Both the position numbers and the translations under genes were made by a program. A DNA stretch of 64,000 bases from Gorsachius magnificus. Lineage: Eukaryota > Chordata > Aves > Pelecaniformes > Ardeidae. The notes under the pieces are model-generated. The model was not told the origin of the DNA and did not search any database. It saw only the letters and a program-made list of their open reading frames with translations. Positions 25,150 to 35,964 of this stretch are shown here, one piece after another. The stretch covers positions 1,240,001 through 1,304,000 of the forward strand of contig CM067104.1 of the NCBI GenBank assembly GCA_034008185.1, in the 5' to 3' direction. Within the stretch, counting starts at the first letter, position 1; each line of letters starts with the position of its first letter.

Positions 25150-25410
25150 CCCCTTTTTAATCGCTGTTTGAAAGTTCCAAAGCCAGCGCGAAATGCGGGT
25201 TTGGCGAAATAAAACGCTTTTACCCCGCAGGTTTCTTACCTTGACCCAGTCCGGCTGCAAAAAATAATCCGGGCGGAAAAAAATAATTTCGTGTATTTAG
25301 CCTCCTAAATCTGCACTCATGGCACAAACCGGGGGCTTTCACCTTATTTGCATTTTATTTTTAGTAGCATTAACGATCCAGTTTGCATTCAAACCTCAAA
25401 ACCCCCCCCC
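25150..25410. promoter_or_regulatory. Candidate conserved element with octamer motif
   Basis: GCGCGAAATGCGGGTTTGGC (E2F-like), AAAAATAATTTCGTG and a perfect octamer ATTTGCAT (25346-25353) followed by TTTATTTTTAG and ATTAACGATCC. Unique and AT-rich. Confidence 0.42.
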
Positions 25411-25636
25411 CCCTTTTTTTTTTTTCCATTGAAAACCTCAAATCCTCCCCAAAATGGGGTGCTTTTCCCAGGTGCTTGGCTCATTCCTGGAGCCTTTGCA
25501 GCTTTGCGGGAGCAAAAACCTCTTTGCAAGGAGGAGCAAAGCCAGGAGTTTGCAATAACCTCAAAGCACGGCTGGGAAAATAACGCAGAAATGTTTTGGT
25601 GGGATTGGGAGGGGGGGGGGGGGGGGGGAAAGGAAT

Positions 25637-25648
25637 TTTACCGGTAAA
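25637..25648. other. Perfect 12-bp palindrome TTTACCGGTAAA
   Basis: This self-complementary 12-mer lies just after a G run (25611-25628) in unique DNA. A second ACCGG-like block, GGCCGGTAAC, follows 30 bases on. It may be a dimeric factor site. Confidence 0.5.
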
Positions 25649-26099
25649 TATTTGGAGCTGAGAAGTTCGATACAGGCCGGTAACTGGAATTTATGTATTT
25701 GGCACCCAGCGATGCGGAGAGATGCTGGAAGAAGAGCAAGAGCAGCTCGGCGGGGAATAAATCCATGGGCTCCTGCTCGAAAAATATCCAATTTCGGGGA
25801 AAAAAAAAAAAACAAAAAAACCCCAACGGGATAAGCAAAGGGGACCCGGCTGGGATTTTGCCCTCCACGCCCCGGTTTCGCCCGCAAGTCGGGGTAGGAG
25901 CTGGGTTTAAAAGAGTTTCGCAAACTGCTAAGGGAAATGTTTCTTGCCCGCTATTTAATTTTTTAAAAAAAAATCGGAAAATTAGCTTTTTTTCCCGTTG
26001 TTTTTCATTACGTCTCAAAGGGTGAAAGGAAAGAGAGGGAGGAATGGACTTAAGGAAGATGCCGAAGCCATAGCGGGGATGACACCCAGGGAAAATCGT

Positions 26100-27020
26100 T
26101 TTCTTCCACAAAACTGATGCGCATTTTTTATTTGAACACCCCAGAACGGGTTCGGTGAGGGGTTGTTTTTTTTTTTTTAGGTAGTGAATCCATCGATCTG
26201 CGTAGATAAAAAGTGTTTAAAGCCGGGATTTTTCCAAAAGTCGATCATTCCACCCTTCGGGTGCTGTTCCCAGAAGTCGTGAGATGAATGGAGAGAAGAA
26301 ATTGGAGGAGACCGGTCCCCACCAGGAATTTTATGGTTTGTTTTGTCGGTTTTTGGTTTGGGTTTTGTTGTTTGGTTTTTTTCCCCGTAAATAGCTCTAG
26401 GAGGTCTCCAAGTCACAAGATGCATTTCTATATAATAATATGATATCTGATAAGGTTAATATAAGGTGGGGTAATGGCAGCAGAAGCCACCACGCTCCCA
26501 GGACCTGCCTGGCGTTCCCTGTGGTCGTGCTGAAATAGCAGTGAAATTCCTGCTTTCTCTTCCCTTAATTTCTCACCTGGCGAATGGGTTTGGAGCGATT
26601 GGGCTCCGGAATTAAATCCTTCGTAAGGGCTTGGGAACGCTTTGGCTCTCCACTTGATCTGCAAGGAAGGACAGAGGATAAATATCGTCCTAAAGGGTTG
26701 AGGAGCCAAAATGTCCCCGTACCAGGCATTATTTTAAGGATATAATTCTATATTCAGTACTGGAAAGACACAACTGATGTCAAAGCGAGCTGGGGGAAGA
26801 CGAAATATAAAGCAGGACCCGGGATGTCCGCGATTATTTTGCGGAAAGTTTTGATTATGGGGTCTTTGGAGGGGGGGTGTTGGTTGGGTTGGGGTTTGGT
26901 TTTAGCAAAAGGAGGTGAATTAATTCAGCAAAAAACGCTGAATTAATTGGGAAATAAATAAAACGTGAGGTGTCTCCGAGGGTTTCAGCATCCCTGGGAT
27001 GTCGGATTTATTTTATTTTC
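26100..27020. promoter_or_regulatory. AT-rich unique interval with candidate control elements
   Basis: Contains TAATAATATGATATCTGATA near 26434, AAGGATATAATTCTATATTC near 26737, GATTATTTTGCGG and GAATTAATTCAGC/GAATTAATTGGG near 26920-26950. No transposon or coding signal. Confidence 0.35.
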
Positions 27021-27154
27021 GGGATAGGCACGTGGGAACGGACAGAGCCCGGTGGGGAAGATGTAGTGGAGAAAAGGACGTCAAGGGGGTGGTCTGGGGG
27101 TGTCTGCGGTGCGTGGTGCTGTAGGGCACAGAATAACTGCAGGGAGAGGATGCT

Positions 27155-27640
27155 GGATAGATGGGTGGGAGGGATGGGGTGGGATGGGGTGGGATGGGTG
27201 GGAACAGGATGGGATGGAACGGGATGGGATGGGATGGGATGGGATGGAGGGATGGAGGGATGAAGGGATGAAGGGATGAAGGGATGAAGGGAGGGGGTGG
27301 GATGGGAGGGATGGGATGGGATGGGATGGAGGGATGGAAGGATGAAGGGAGGGATGAAAGGATGGGATGGGATGGGATGGGATGGGATGAAGGGATGAAG
27401 GGAGGGATGAAAGGATGGGATGGGAGGGGATGGGATGGGAGGGGATGGGATAGAGAGATGGAGAGATGGAGGGATGAAGGAAGGGATGAAAGGATGGGAT
27501 GGGATCAGATGGAGAGATGGAGGGATGGAAGGATGAAGGGAGGGGTGGAGGGATGGGATGGGATCGGATGGGATGGGGAGGGTGGAAGGAGGGAAGAAGG
27601 GGGGGATGGCATGGGGGGGTGGGGGGAGGGATGGGATGTG
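27155..27640 (+). repeat. GGGAT-based purine-rich minisatellite
   Basis: About 485 bases are built from GGGAT, GGGAGGGAT and GAAGGGAT units with variable higher-order order. The many GGG blocks give G-quadruplex potential. Confidence 0.93.
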
Positions 27641-28850
27641 TCTCCCTGATTCTGCTCGGCTCCCAGTTTTACCTACGCAACGCCCTGCAGCCGAGCACTC
27701 TCAAGAAATCAGTTTTGGTTTTTATATGGACGTTCAGCGCATTTGGGGAGAAGCGAACCACGCGCCCGGCTGGGATCCTCCTCTCCTGCTCCCTGCCTCC
27801 AAAGTTCGCGGCAGCTGGGGGGGGGGGGGGCGGGGGGGAAGGGGGGGTGGGGAAAGGGCCCCCAGGGCCCGCCCGGGGGGGGTGGGGGACCCTCACCTGA
27901 GCCGGTCCCTGCGTGGGTCACCGTGGTTCCATTCGGGTCTGGCAGCCCCAAGGCGGGGGGGGGACGGGACCCGAGGGGACGGAGGGGACCCCGGGGGGGG
28001 GGGGGGGGGCGGAGCTGGCGACTCCGACCAGCATCACCCCAACACCACCCCTGCCCTTGCCCAAGTAGCCTGAATCCAGCAAACGGGGCTTCCACCTCAG
28101 CACCAAACCTCTTACAACCCCCAAAATTGATATAAAAGCGGAAACCCCATCTTTTCGCCCCGTTTACCCCTCCCCGCGCCCCCCCCCCCCCCCCCCCATC
28201 CCGCAGAGCAGGATGAATCCCCACCCCGACATCCACCATATAAGAAAAAACCGACACAATTTCTAAGGTCCTCGGGAGCAAAATTTTAGCCATCCCCCGA
28301 TTTAACTTTTTTTCCCCAGCTCTGCAGACACAACCCGGCCCCCCCCGCCCCGACCCCCCCGCTCCTGCTCATTTGTAGCTGGCCCCGAGGAAGACTCCGC
28401 TTTACCCACGTTTAATGCCGAAAAGCCCCTGCGAGACCATAAAAAAGCCGATTTTTTTTTTTTTTTTTGGGGGGTGGGGGTGGTGGTGTCGGCTTGCAAA
28501 GGCACATCCTCAGGGAGGGGGGGGAAGAAAAAAAAATCCCCACGAAAAAGGTTTTGATTTTTTTTCACGTGTTTGACGAGAGGAAAAGCACACGGGAGCT
28601 CCGAGGGTCACTCGTGGAATGCCCGAGCCTAAGAAAACCTTGGAGGACAGGGAGAAAAAATGCGCTTTTTTGGCCAGTAATGGAGCAAAATCTTTTTTTT
28701 TCACCCCATTTTAAGCGAGTGCGGAATGAGAACGGTGCCAGAGTTTTGCTGGTGCTTTGGATGCTCTGGGAGCAGCTGAGGGAGAGGGGTGGAAAGGCAG
28801 CAGCCCCTTTTTTAGCCCATTTTTCACCCCTCAAATCCGTATTTGGGGGT
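27641..28850. other. GC-rich interval with long G and C runs
   Basis: Contains G runs at about 27819-27830, 27954-27963 and 27991-28009 and a 19-base C run at 28179-28197. CpG is moderate. Open frames here are Gly/Pro-rich artefacts of the runs; no gene is recognised. Confidence 0.5.
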
Positions 28851-28854
28851 TAAC

Positions 28855-29110
28855 CTCGTGAAAGAATTTCATCAGGTTCTCGGCATTTAGGGTAGACTCT
28901 GAGTATTAAAAAGAAATCAGTGTTATTAATTGCCATGGGGGATAAATAGCCATACCTGAGGCGGAGGCACAGTCCCATTCCTGAGTGAAAATCCAGATTA
29001 TTCCCATCCAGGCGGATAAAGAACCTGCAAGAAGCGAAATGGCCCATCCCAGGCACAAACCCGCACACGTTTTGGGGGAAAACACAGCGATTTCAGCCAA
29101 GGTGGAGCCA
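28855..29110. promoter_or_regulatory. Candidate conserved non-coding element
   Basis: GAATTTCATCAGGTTC, CAGTGTTATTAATTGCCATG, GGATAAATAGCC and CAGATTATTCCCATCC occur in clean unique sequence between two low-complexity zones. Confidence 0.42.
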
Positions 29111-29309
29111 TGTATGGCTTTAGTTCCTTAAGCATTTCTTCTCTTTTCAAATTCAGCCCAACAAATAATTTTTGGAATGGGCTGGGATCTCTCCATTTCC
29201 CAAAAATATTTTTTGAAGATAAACATCGGGCTTGCCTTATCCCCCCCCCCCCCCCCGCCCTTTTTTCTTGCTGCTTGGCTTATTGCGTACATATTTTCCC
29301 TAGCTAATG

Positions 29310-29520
29310 CCTAATAAATCCCAGGTTTTCCAGGGAGAGTTGCACTTCTCCCATCGCAATGTCGCTTGGCAATGGAGCTTGCATCGCTCTTTTACGCTCG
29401 GTGTGAACGCGTGGGCATCGGTCGCGCCTCTTCTTCATTTATATTCCTGTATTTCGTAAAGGTTAAGCCCCGGTTTGGCAAACACAGTTCAGTTAAGCTC
29501 AGTTTCTACCCCTGGAAATG
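29310..29520. promoter_or_regulatory. Candidate conserved non-coding element
   Basis: Unique sequence with CTCCCATCGCAATGTCGC, TTACGCTCGG, CTTCATTTATATTCC and GTATTTCGTAAAGG. CpG-retaining but not GC-rich, which often marks constrained DNA. Confidence 0.4.
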
Positions 29521-30039
29521 AAACTCTTCAGCGTTTTGCTTTTGAAAATGTGAATAAACTTGGCAAAGAGCCCCCACTCTTCCCTCCCAACCCCTCCAAG
29601 CAGCTCGGAGGAATGAAATATTTGGGCAGTAAGTGGACCAAGAAGTAAATAGTTTGGGTGGGAGAAGGGGAGAACATACAGCTCTCACACAACTGGTTCT
29701 GAAGAATATTTGGCAAAAGAAAGGAGGTTTCTTACATCGGCCTGGTGTCAGTCTCCATCCTTCCAAAGGCATCTTGAGTTAATTCGGTACCAGGAGGTGG
29801 GGGAGAAAATAAACCCCGGATCGTTGCAATCCCACGGGAAAAAAAAAAAAAAAAAAAAAAAAAAGGCTGTATTTTAGAGCACGTACAAATAAAAAAAAAA
29901 ATTATATTTGGGGGGGAGGAATAAAGCTTCATCCAAGCGCAAAGGACTTTAAAGCACCTGAGCGTCCCCAGCTCCTCTCCCCGCGAATATGAAGGCAAAA
30001 ATGCTGAGGAGCGATAATTCCCCTCCCCAAACACCACTT

Positions 30040-30240
30040 TGTTGACACCAGCCGGGCCAAATGGCCCCTTTTTCTTTTGTCAGTGCTTGAGGCGACCTCC
30101 TGTTTTAACTTGGAATTGAACTTGGACTTCCGACCAGACAGGGGCCCTAAATTGAGGCAGATATTTTATTTGTCTGTCTCCGACTGGCTGAGTACCTATT
30201 GCACCGGGCCAGCGTGGAAATAATAACAATAATTAACTTG
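30040..30240. promoter_or_regulatory. Candidate conserved non-coding element
   Basis: CTTTGTTGACACCAGC, TTTTGTCAGTGC, TGTTTTAACTTGGAATTGAA, CAGATATTTTATTTGTCTG and AACAATAATTAAC. A repeat-free 200-base island between poly-A and poly-G zones. Confidence 0.47.
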
Positions 30241-30616
30241 GGGGGGGGGGGATTGCCAAGAGTTGGGACATTCCGCAGTGGCTGGGGGGGTGGGGGGGGG
30301 GGGAAGGAAAGGAAAAGCCCTTATTTGCCTCAAAATGTGTCAGCATGCGAACAGGCGGCGGGATGGGAGGGAGAAAAGGGGGTGCGGGATTTTGGGAGCC
30401 CCCCCGACAAAGCTGCCCCAGCCCCGCGTTGTCACCCCAGGGGTGATGGGCCGGATGAGTGGCACCAAGGGGGGGTTTATCCCTTTCCTTCTCAATTTTA
30501 GCACGGGGGTTTTTTGGGGGGGAAAAAGGGATAAAAGACTGTAATAAAGGCACGGGGTTGGCAACGGCGAGGTCTGGTTTTGCAAATCCACCTCTGTCTT
30601 GGGGCGAGGGGGAGGG

Positions 30617-30618
<2 letters not shown>

Positions 30619-30658
<40 letters not shown>
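30619..30658 (+). repeat. (TA)n microsatellite
   Basis: About 18 TA units bounded by T-runs. Confidence 0.96.
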
Positions 30659-30659
<1 letters not shown>

Positions 30660-30820
30660 ACTCCCCCGCCCCCCCCCCCTTTCTGGATAGAAGATGCAAG
30701 GAAGCCAAAGCAAAACACACAGAGAACATCCTCAAGATTTCGCACCCCCCTTCCCCAAGCTGGGGGTGCTGGGGCAGGCTGACAGTTAAAAAAAAACCGA
30801 AAAAAAACCAAGAAAAAAGT

Positions 30821-30846
30821 GGGGGGGGGGGGGGGGGGGGGGGGGG
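30821..30846 (+). repeat. 26-base poly-G run
   Basis: This is the longest uninterrupted G homopolymer in the window. Length in the real molecule is uncertain because such runs sequence poorly. Confidence 0.9.
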
Positions 30847-31229
30847 AACAGAGGGTGGATCCAAACAGGTTGCAGGGATCTGACAGGTTAGGAAGGAGAA
30901 AAGCCGGATCGTCTCGGGTCAGGCTCAATTCCCAGCCGAGAGGGTTTGATCCAGCCCGGGGAGGGGGGCGAGGGGGGAGGAACGCGATGTTGTGTTTCCT
31001 CCTGGCTCCCTCTCTCTTTAAAAGCGCTTAAATTAAAGTTTGGTTGGGTTGGAAGGGTTTTCTTTTTTTCCCGTAAAACACCCCAGGGGGGGGGGGGTGA
31101 AGAATTATGTTAATCCCAAAGGCTGAGACAAATATAAACTGATATAAAACTCTTCTTTTTTATCCCCCTTTTTTTTTTTTTTTTTTTTTTTGGTCCCTTT
31201 TTAGGTGCAATGCGTCAAGGCAGGAAAAA

Positions 31230-31560
31230 AACCTCAACTGTATTTAATCTTTTCCTGCTCTATTTCGAGTTTTGCTTGTGCAAGAATTCTGCTCAGGCTT
31301 GGCCACAGCCTCCAGCCCCCCTGGTTGTATTAATTCAGCAATGAGCTGAACCAGGGATGTTCGGATTTATTTTTCTCTCTCTCACAAATAAAAAGGCACG
31401 CAAACTTTGGGAAAAGAAGTCGGCTTTGGCTTTTATTTATCCAAAGCACATTTTGAACAAAGCCTGGGAAAGCTTCCTTTGGATTCCTCTGCAAGAATAT
31501 GAGATTTAGTGGAATAGTTCCTTCACTAAATTGGTACTCCAGTGGGAAAATTGGATGGTG
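31230..31560. promoter_or_regulatory. Candidate conserved non-coding element
   Basis: Unique AT-rich sequence containing TGTATTAATTCAGCAATGAG, GGATTTATTTTTC, ACAAATAAAAAGGCACGC and GCTTTTATTTATCC. Several TTTAT cores suit AbdB-class input. Confidence 0.4.
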
Positions 31561-32079
31561 ATCTCAGATTTTCTCATACCACGGGCTCTAATTTCCCTGA
31601 GGGCTCAAAAGCTAAAATTCCCCCCCTAAAAAGAAAAACAAAAAAAAGAAGTAAATAATGGAAAAGCAACTTTTCTTCCCCAATCTAGGTAGGGGTTTTC
31701 CTGCGCGGGTGCATCGTGGTTTAGAGGCACTGGCGGGGGCTGGAGCCGATTTTCCTCCATAAAACTCCTACCTTGGTCATTTCCCTTTGTATGGGAGATG
31801 CCTGGAGGTGGGAAGGAACATAAATGCGCTTTTCCTCCCCAAAATGGGGTGTCGAGGGGGGATTTCTAAACCTTTCAGCCAGCAGTGGGGGGGAGGGGAA
31901 GGGGGGAAAATAAGGTAAAAAGGGGGGAAATCGAGAAAGGAAAAGAAAACCACTCATGTGCCGCAGATTTGCCGTGAATTACTTCCATCTATCCGCTAAG
32001 TGAAATAAAGGATTTGCCTTTTTTTTTGCATTCTCTCCCAGCCCATATTTTTTTTTTTTTTTTCTTCCAGGACATGTGG

Positions 32080-32520
32080 ATAATAAAAAGGGATTTTATC
32101 AGAAAATTCCGCAGCTGGTGAATTTGATTTTCAGTGAGATTTCCCTGGCCTGGGACTTGACTTTGAGCCGCGTTAGATGGAGGCAGACGGGTTCTCGAGG
32201 TGTCCGGCCACGGTATTTTTCAAGGGCAACAGTTACCTTGCCACATTTGGGGCAGAAATCCCTCTTTTTGAGAGTTTGCCTTGAATATCCACAAGTAGGT
32301 TTTCACCAACAGCGATCTATTGGCGACCTCAACATCCCCGGCTGCGAACGCGCGTTCACCTGCAAAACCGTGTCCAGCCCCAAATCTCCGTGGTTTATTT
32401 TTTTCAAGGGGAGCATGGCAATGAAGAAAATGGCTCATTTAAAGGAGAAAGGGTGGAAAACTGCCTTAAAAACCGGCAGCGAAAGTGTTGGAGATAAGGT
32501 AATGAGAAACAACTTGCGGG
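32080..32520. promoter_or_regulatory. Candidate conserved non-coding element
   Basis: A long clean unique block includes GGATAATAAAAAGGG, GGTGAATTTGATTTTCAGTG, TTGACTTTGAGCCGCG, AACAGTTACCTTGCC and AACAGCGATCTATTGG. A 160-codon frame lies across it but has no recognisable domain and is judged fortuitous. Confidence 0.43.
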
Positions 32521-32544
32521 TTTGCAAAGCAGAAGAGCGCTGGA

Positions 32545-32935
32545 CACCACAGGGATAATATATGTATTTTATTATTATTATTATTTTCCCATTGATTTGG
32601 AGATTAATCTGCTTCCTTTCCAGCAGGAATAAAAATAAAGACTTTTTAATCTTTAAATAGTTGAATTTCTCTCTTCAAGGTGGCAGAGGAAGGGAAGGGA
32701 AACCAGGCAAACCCACACTTGTCTGCAAAAGAAGAAAATTCAGCTTCTTTCTTCCCGGAGCCCGCTGGTAGACGGCGAGAGAACCGCTCCCTGCAGAAAT
32801 ATCCATATAAAATCTTTTCCGGAGCAATCTGTAAGCCTAGAGCCGGCACGAGGAGGAATTTATAAAGCAATATGATTTGATATTGGTCAATTTTCCCCCT
32901 AATGTCCCTAATTTACACAAAAAAAAAAAAAAAAA
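32545..32935. promoter_or_regulatory. Candidate conserved non-coding element, HOXC13-proximal
   Basis: ATGTATTTTATTATTATTAT, GGAGATTAATCTGC (palindromic bicoid/PITX-like AGATTAATCT) and GCAATATGATTTGATATTGG. 3 kb upstream of HOXC13. Confidence 0.42.
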
Positions 32936-33471
32936 TCATCCTGAAAATACGATGCTGCGGGGATGAGGGTGGGAGCGATGCGGACTCTTCCAGGCTTTTT
33001 CTGGAAATGCAGGAGCAGGGGAATATTGCACTTTAAAAAAGAGCTTGGGAAAGAAAAATGCTATTAAAAAAAAACCCAAGCAAGCAAAAAAAAAACAACC
33101 CACGTAACCCAACGGACGGGTCTCGCATCTGCTCTTATTTCTAATTTCCCCTCTTCCTATTTTTTTATTTACGGGTACCACTCTCCTAAGCGGTTCCACA
33201 TTTTGGCAAGTGTAAACCCCCCTGAGCTGGTCTGGGCTCAGTAACCCACTCGCCATGGCCGGGAGAGCCGCCCCCACAAGCTGCAAAAGGGAAAGGAATG
33301 GTAAAATGGTAAAAAAAAATAATTAGGGTTTTTGGGAAATGAAATGCTGAATTTCGGAGCTGAGGGTTGTTTTGCACATCCACCCCCCTCCCTCCTTCCC
33401 AGCCACGGACCCTTCCCCAGGAAAACACCGGCTTAAATGGGATTTTTCGGCTGTTACCTCTAAAAAAAACC

Positions 33472-33700
33472 CCCACTTTTTTCCCTCTGTTTTTTTCGCT
33501 TTCTCTCCTTTCCCCTTCTTTTTATCTTGTTTTTATATACATATATTCTTTTTCTCCTTTTCCCCTCTTTTTTCTCTTGTTTTTTCCCTCTTTCTCTCTC
33601 TTTTTTTTCTCTTTTTCTCTTCCCCCACCCTTTTCCTCTTTTTCATTCTTTCCTCTTTTTCTCTTGTTTTCATCTCCTTTCTCTTGTTTTCACCCCCTCC
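33472..33700 (+). repeat. Polypyrimidine tract upstream of HOXC13
   Basis: About 230 bases of T/C-rich sequence (CTTTTTCTCTT-type units), broken by a short ATATACATATATT island at 33534-33547. Confidence 0.9.
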
Positions 33701-35489
33701 CCTAATTTTCGGCGTACAATCCGCACTAACCCACCGAATTACAAAATCCCGCCTTTCACTAAACCGATTTTTCCCGGGGCTACGAAGTGGAAATGCCCTT
33801 CCCCAAACCTGCCAGCGCAATTCGCTGCTCCTTTATTAATTATTATTATTATTATTATTAATTACCATTTTTGCGCGGTGTCCGCCTTCCTCGGGCCTCC
33901 CACCCCAACCCCCGAGCGGCTCTCACCACGCTCCGCGCCGCTCCGCGCCGCTCCGCGCATCCCCCGTTCCGCCCCTATGGCCCTTACCAGAAATCTTTCC
34001 ATTTTTACCATTTAATCCCCCTTCCCACGCCGCGCAGATAGGACACGCTCTACAAAAATGGGAACTACTTCATAAAAAATTAAAAAAAAAGACAAAAAAA
34101 GATAAAAATAGAGGGCTGCTGGGGGAGGGAAGGGGGGTGCGCGGCTCCCCTCGACCTAGCGGACCCCCGGCTTTAATTTACCGATCGTTTCTTGTTCAGC
34201 TTCTTCCATCACCCCCCGAGCCCTGGAATTCTTGGGATGGGGAGGGGCCGTTTTTCCTGGGTGATTTCTGGGTGGACTTACGGTAATTTGTGGAATTCAG
34301 GGGATGCGGGCACGGCTTTTAGCATATTTATATTTTATTTATTTATTTATTTTAATTTTTATTTTCATTATCTTTTTTCCATTTCCATTTCTACTTCTAT
34401 TTTTTAATGTATTCATTTGTTTCGTTTTATTCCATTTCATTGCACCCCATCCCATCGCCCTCCCCTTTCATTTTTATTATTTTATTATTATTTTTATTTT
34501 CCCCCACCGCACCCTTTTTCAGTTCCCCTTTTCAACCCAGGCCGAAGCCCTTGGAAGGTGCCCCCACCCCCAAGCCCCATCCCCAGGACCCGCCCGGGCT
34601 CCCTCGCCTTGACCTTGGACTTCGACGGCTCCTTAGGACGCCCCAAATCCCTCGGATTTCGGGAATTCGCCCTCGCGGGTTCCCGGTGCGGGGTGGGCTC
34701 TCCCCACTTCCACGATTTGGGGTGCTTTGTGGCTTTTTTTGCGTTTTTCCAGCCTTTTCTTTTTTTTTTGGGGGGGGGGAAGTTGGAAGAGGAGGAGCTG
34801 GGAGGTGAAGCCCCTCGGGAGGGGGGGGTGTCACCCCCAAAACCAGCCTCACCGGGAGGGGGTAGGATTCACGCAGCGTGGAGAGGTGTCCTCATAGGCT
34901 AAGGCACTAAATTCCAAAAAAAATAGAATTTTTCCCACTTTTTTTTCCTCTATTTCTATTTTTTGGGGTGCTGCAGATCTCTGAGCTTCCTCCCTCCCTT
35001 AATAACCCCCCCCCGGGGGTTCCCTGAGGGCTCCGACACCCTCCCCCGTACCCCCCCTCCACCCCCATCCCTCCCAGCCACCCACCTGCCGTTTTTCTAT
35101 TTTTTCCCCCCCCAATTCCGTGACAACCCAGCCCCGGTTTATGAACCAAGTCACGATTTTTACAACACACCCACCCCCCCAAAAAAACCAATTAGCCTGG
35201 ATCAACAGACCCCCCCCCCATTCCCTCCCCTCGCTGAAATATTTATCACCGATTATTAAACATCAATACCCCCCCACGCGTGATGAATGCGCGAAAATCA
35301 AATTATTTCAGAGTCTGGAAGGAAAACTGGGGGAGGCGGGAGGGTTTGGGCAGAATTTTGGGGGGGTTGTTTTAATTTTTTGGCGGAAAAAGCCCAGTGA
35401 GAAGGAAAAAGTAGCCAAGAGGTTCCACACCCCCGCAAAAATAAATAAATAAATAAACAAACAAAGAGGGTGGGGGTGGGGGGGTGATT
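33701..35489. other. HOXC13 upstream DNA, low complexity and unique mix
   Basis: Includes a three-fold CTCCGCGCCG decamer repeat (about 33929-33958), T-rich ATTTATTT repeats (34328-34500) and C runs. No exon is recognised on either strand, so an antisense partner of HOXC13 cannot be confirmed. Confidence 0.45.
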
Positions 35490-35964
35490 TTTGGCCACCC
35501 CCTCGAAGCATCGTGGGGCGCTTGTCCGTCGTTTCCCCTTGAAATATCGCGGGTGGGTGGTTACCCTCGTGGCCCGTCCCCCCCCCCCCCATATGTCGCT
35601 TAGAGCATCCTTCCCCCACGCGGAAACGCGGCGGGGGGGGGATCCTTTAAGGGAAAGCGTCTCGTGTGTGTGTGGCGCCCCCCCCCCCCCCTCCCGGGGT
35701 GTGCGTGGGGACACGGAGGGGACGAACGGGGGCTTCCCCCGGCGCGGAACGCGGGAGCCCCCCCCACCCCCCCCCACGCGTGGCTCTTTGTGCCCCCCCC
35801 CACCCCCCCGGACTGGGCGGGAGGGGAAGGGGGGGGGGGGGGGAAGCCCCCCCCAATGAGCGTGGCGGCGGGGATCACGGGGTCGGGGGCCGTCGGGGCG
35901 GGGGGGGGGGGGGGGGGCGCGGCGGGCGGCCCGGCGGCGCGGGGCCGCGCGGAGGGGGGATGAC
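35490..35964 (+). promoter_or_regulatory. HOXC13: HOXC13 promoter and CpG-rich 5' region
   Basis: This strongly GC-rich block runs into exon 1 and has frequent CpG, with no TATA box seen. A CCAAT box in good NF-Y context (CCCCAATGAGCG) lies at 35853-35857, about 110 bases before the start codon, so transcription may start near 35900-35960. The block contains poly-C and poly-G runs at 35580-35590, 35682-35692, 35831-35843 and 35899-35917 that make its exact sequence uncertain. The transcription start site is inferred, not seen. Confidence 0.6.
35856..35963 (+). other. Candidate upstream ORF before HOXC13
   Basis: An ATG at 35856 opens a 35-codon Gly/Ala-rich frame (MSVAAGITGSGAVGAG...) that stops with TGA at 35961-35963, one base before the HOXC13 ATG at 35965. 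It crosses a 19-base G run, so its frame depends on the run length. The ATG overlaps the CCAAT box, so the frame is only relevant if transcription starts upstream of it. I see no similarity to a known protein and do not claim it is translated. Confidence 0.3.

Noticed and set aside
27558..28073. 171-codon Gly-rich frame and overlapping - strand frames
   Set aside because: They arise from GGGAT repeats and G runs, with no conserved segment.
30233..30928. 231-codon frame on the - strand
   Set aside because: It crosses poly-G and (TA)n tracts (poly-Pro and Ile-Tyr runs) and has no recognisable domain.
32076..32558. 160-codon frame in clean unique DNA
   Set aside because: The sequence lacks G/C runs, which made it worth a look, but codon use and content show no family resemblance and it has no good start context; more likely a regulatory island.
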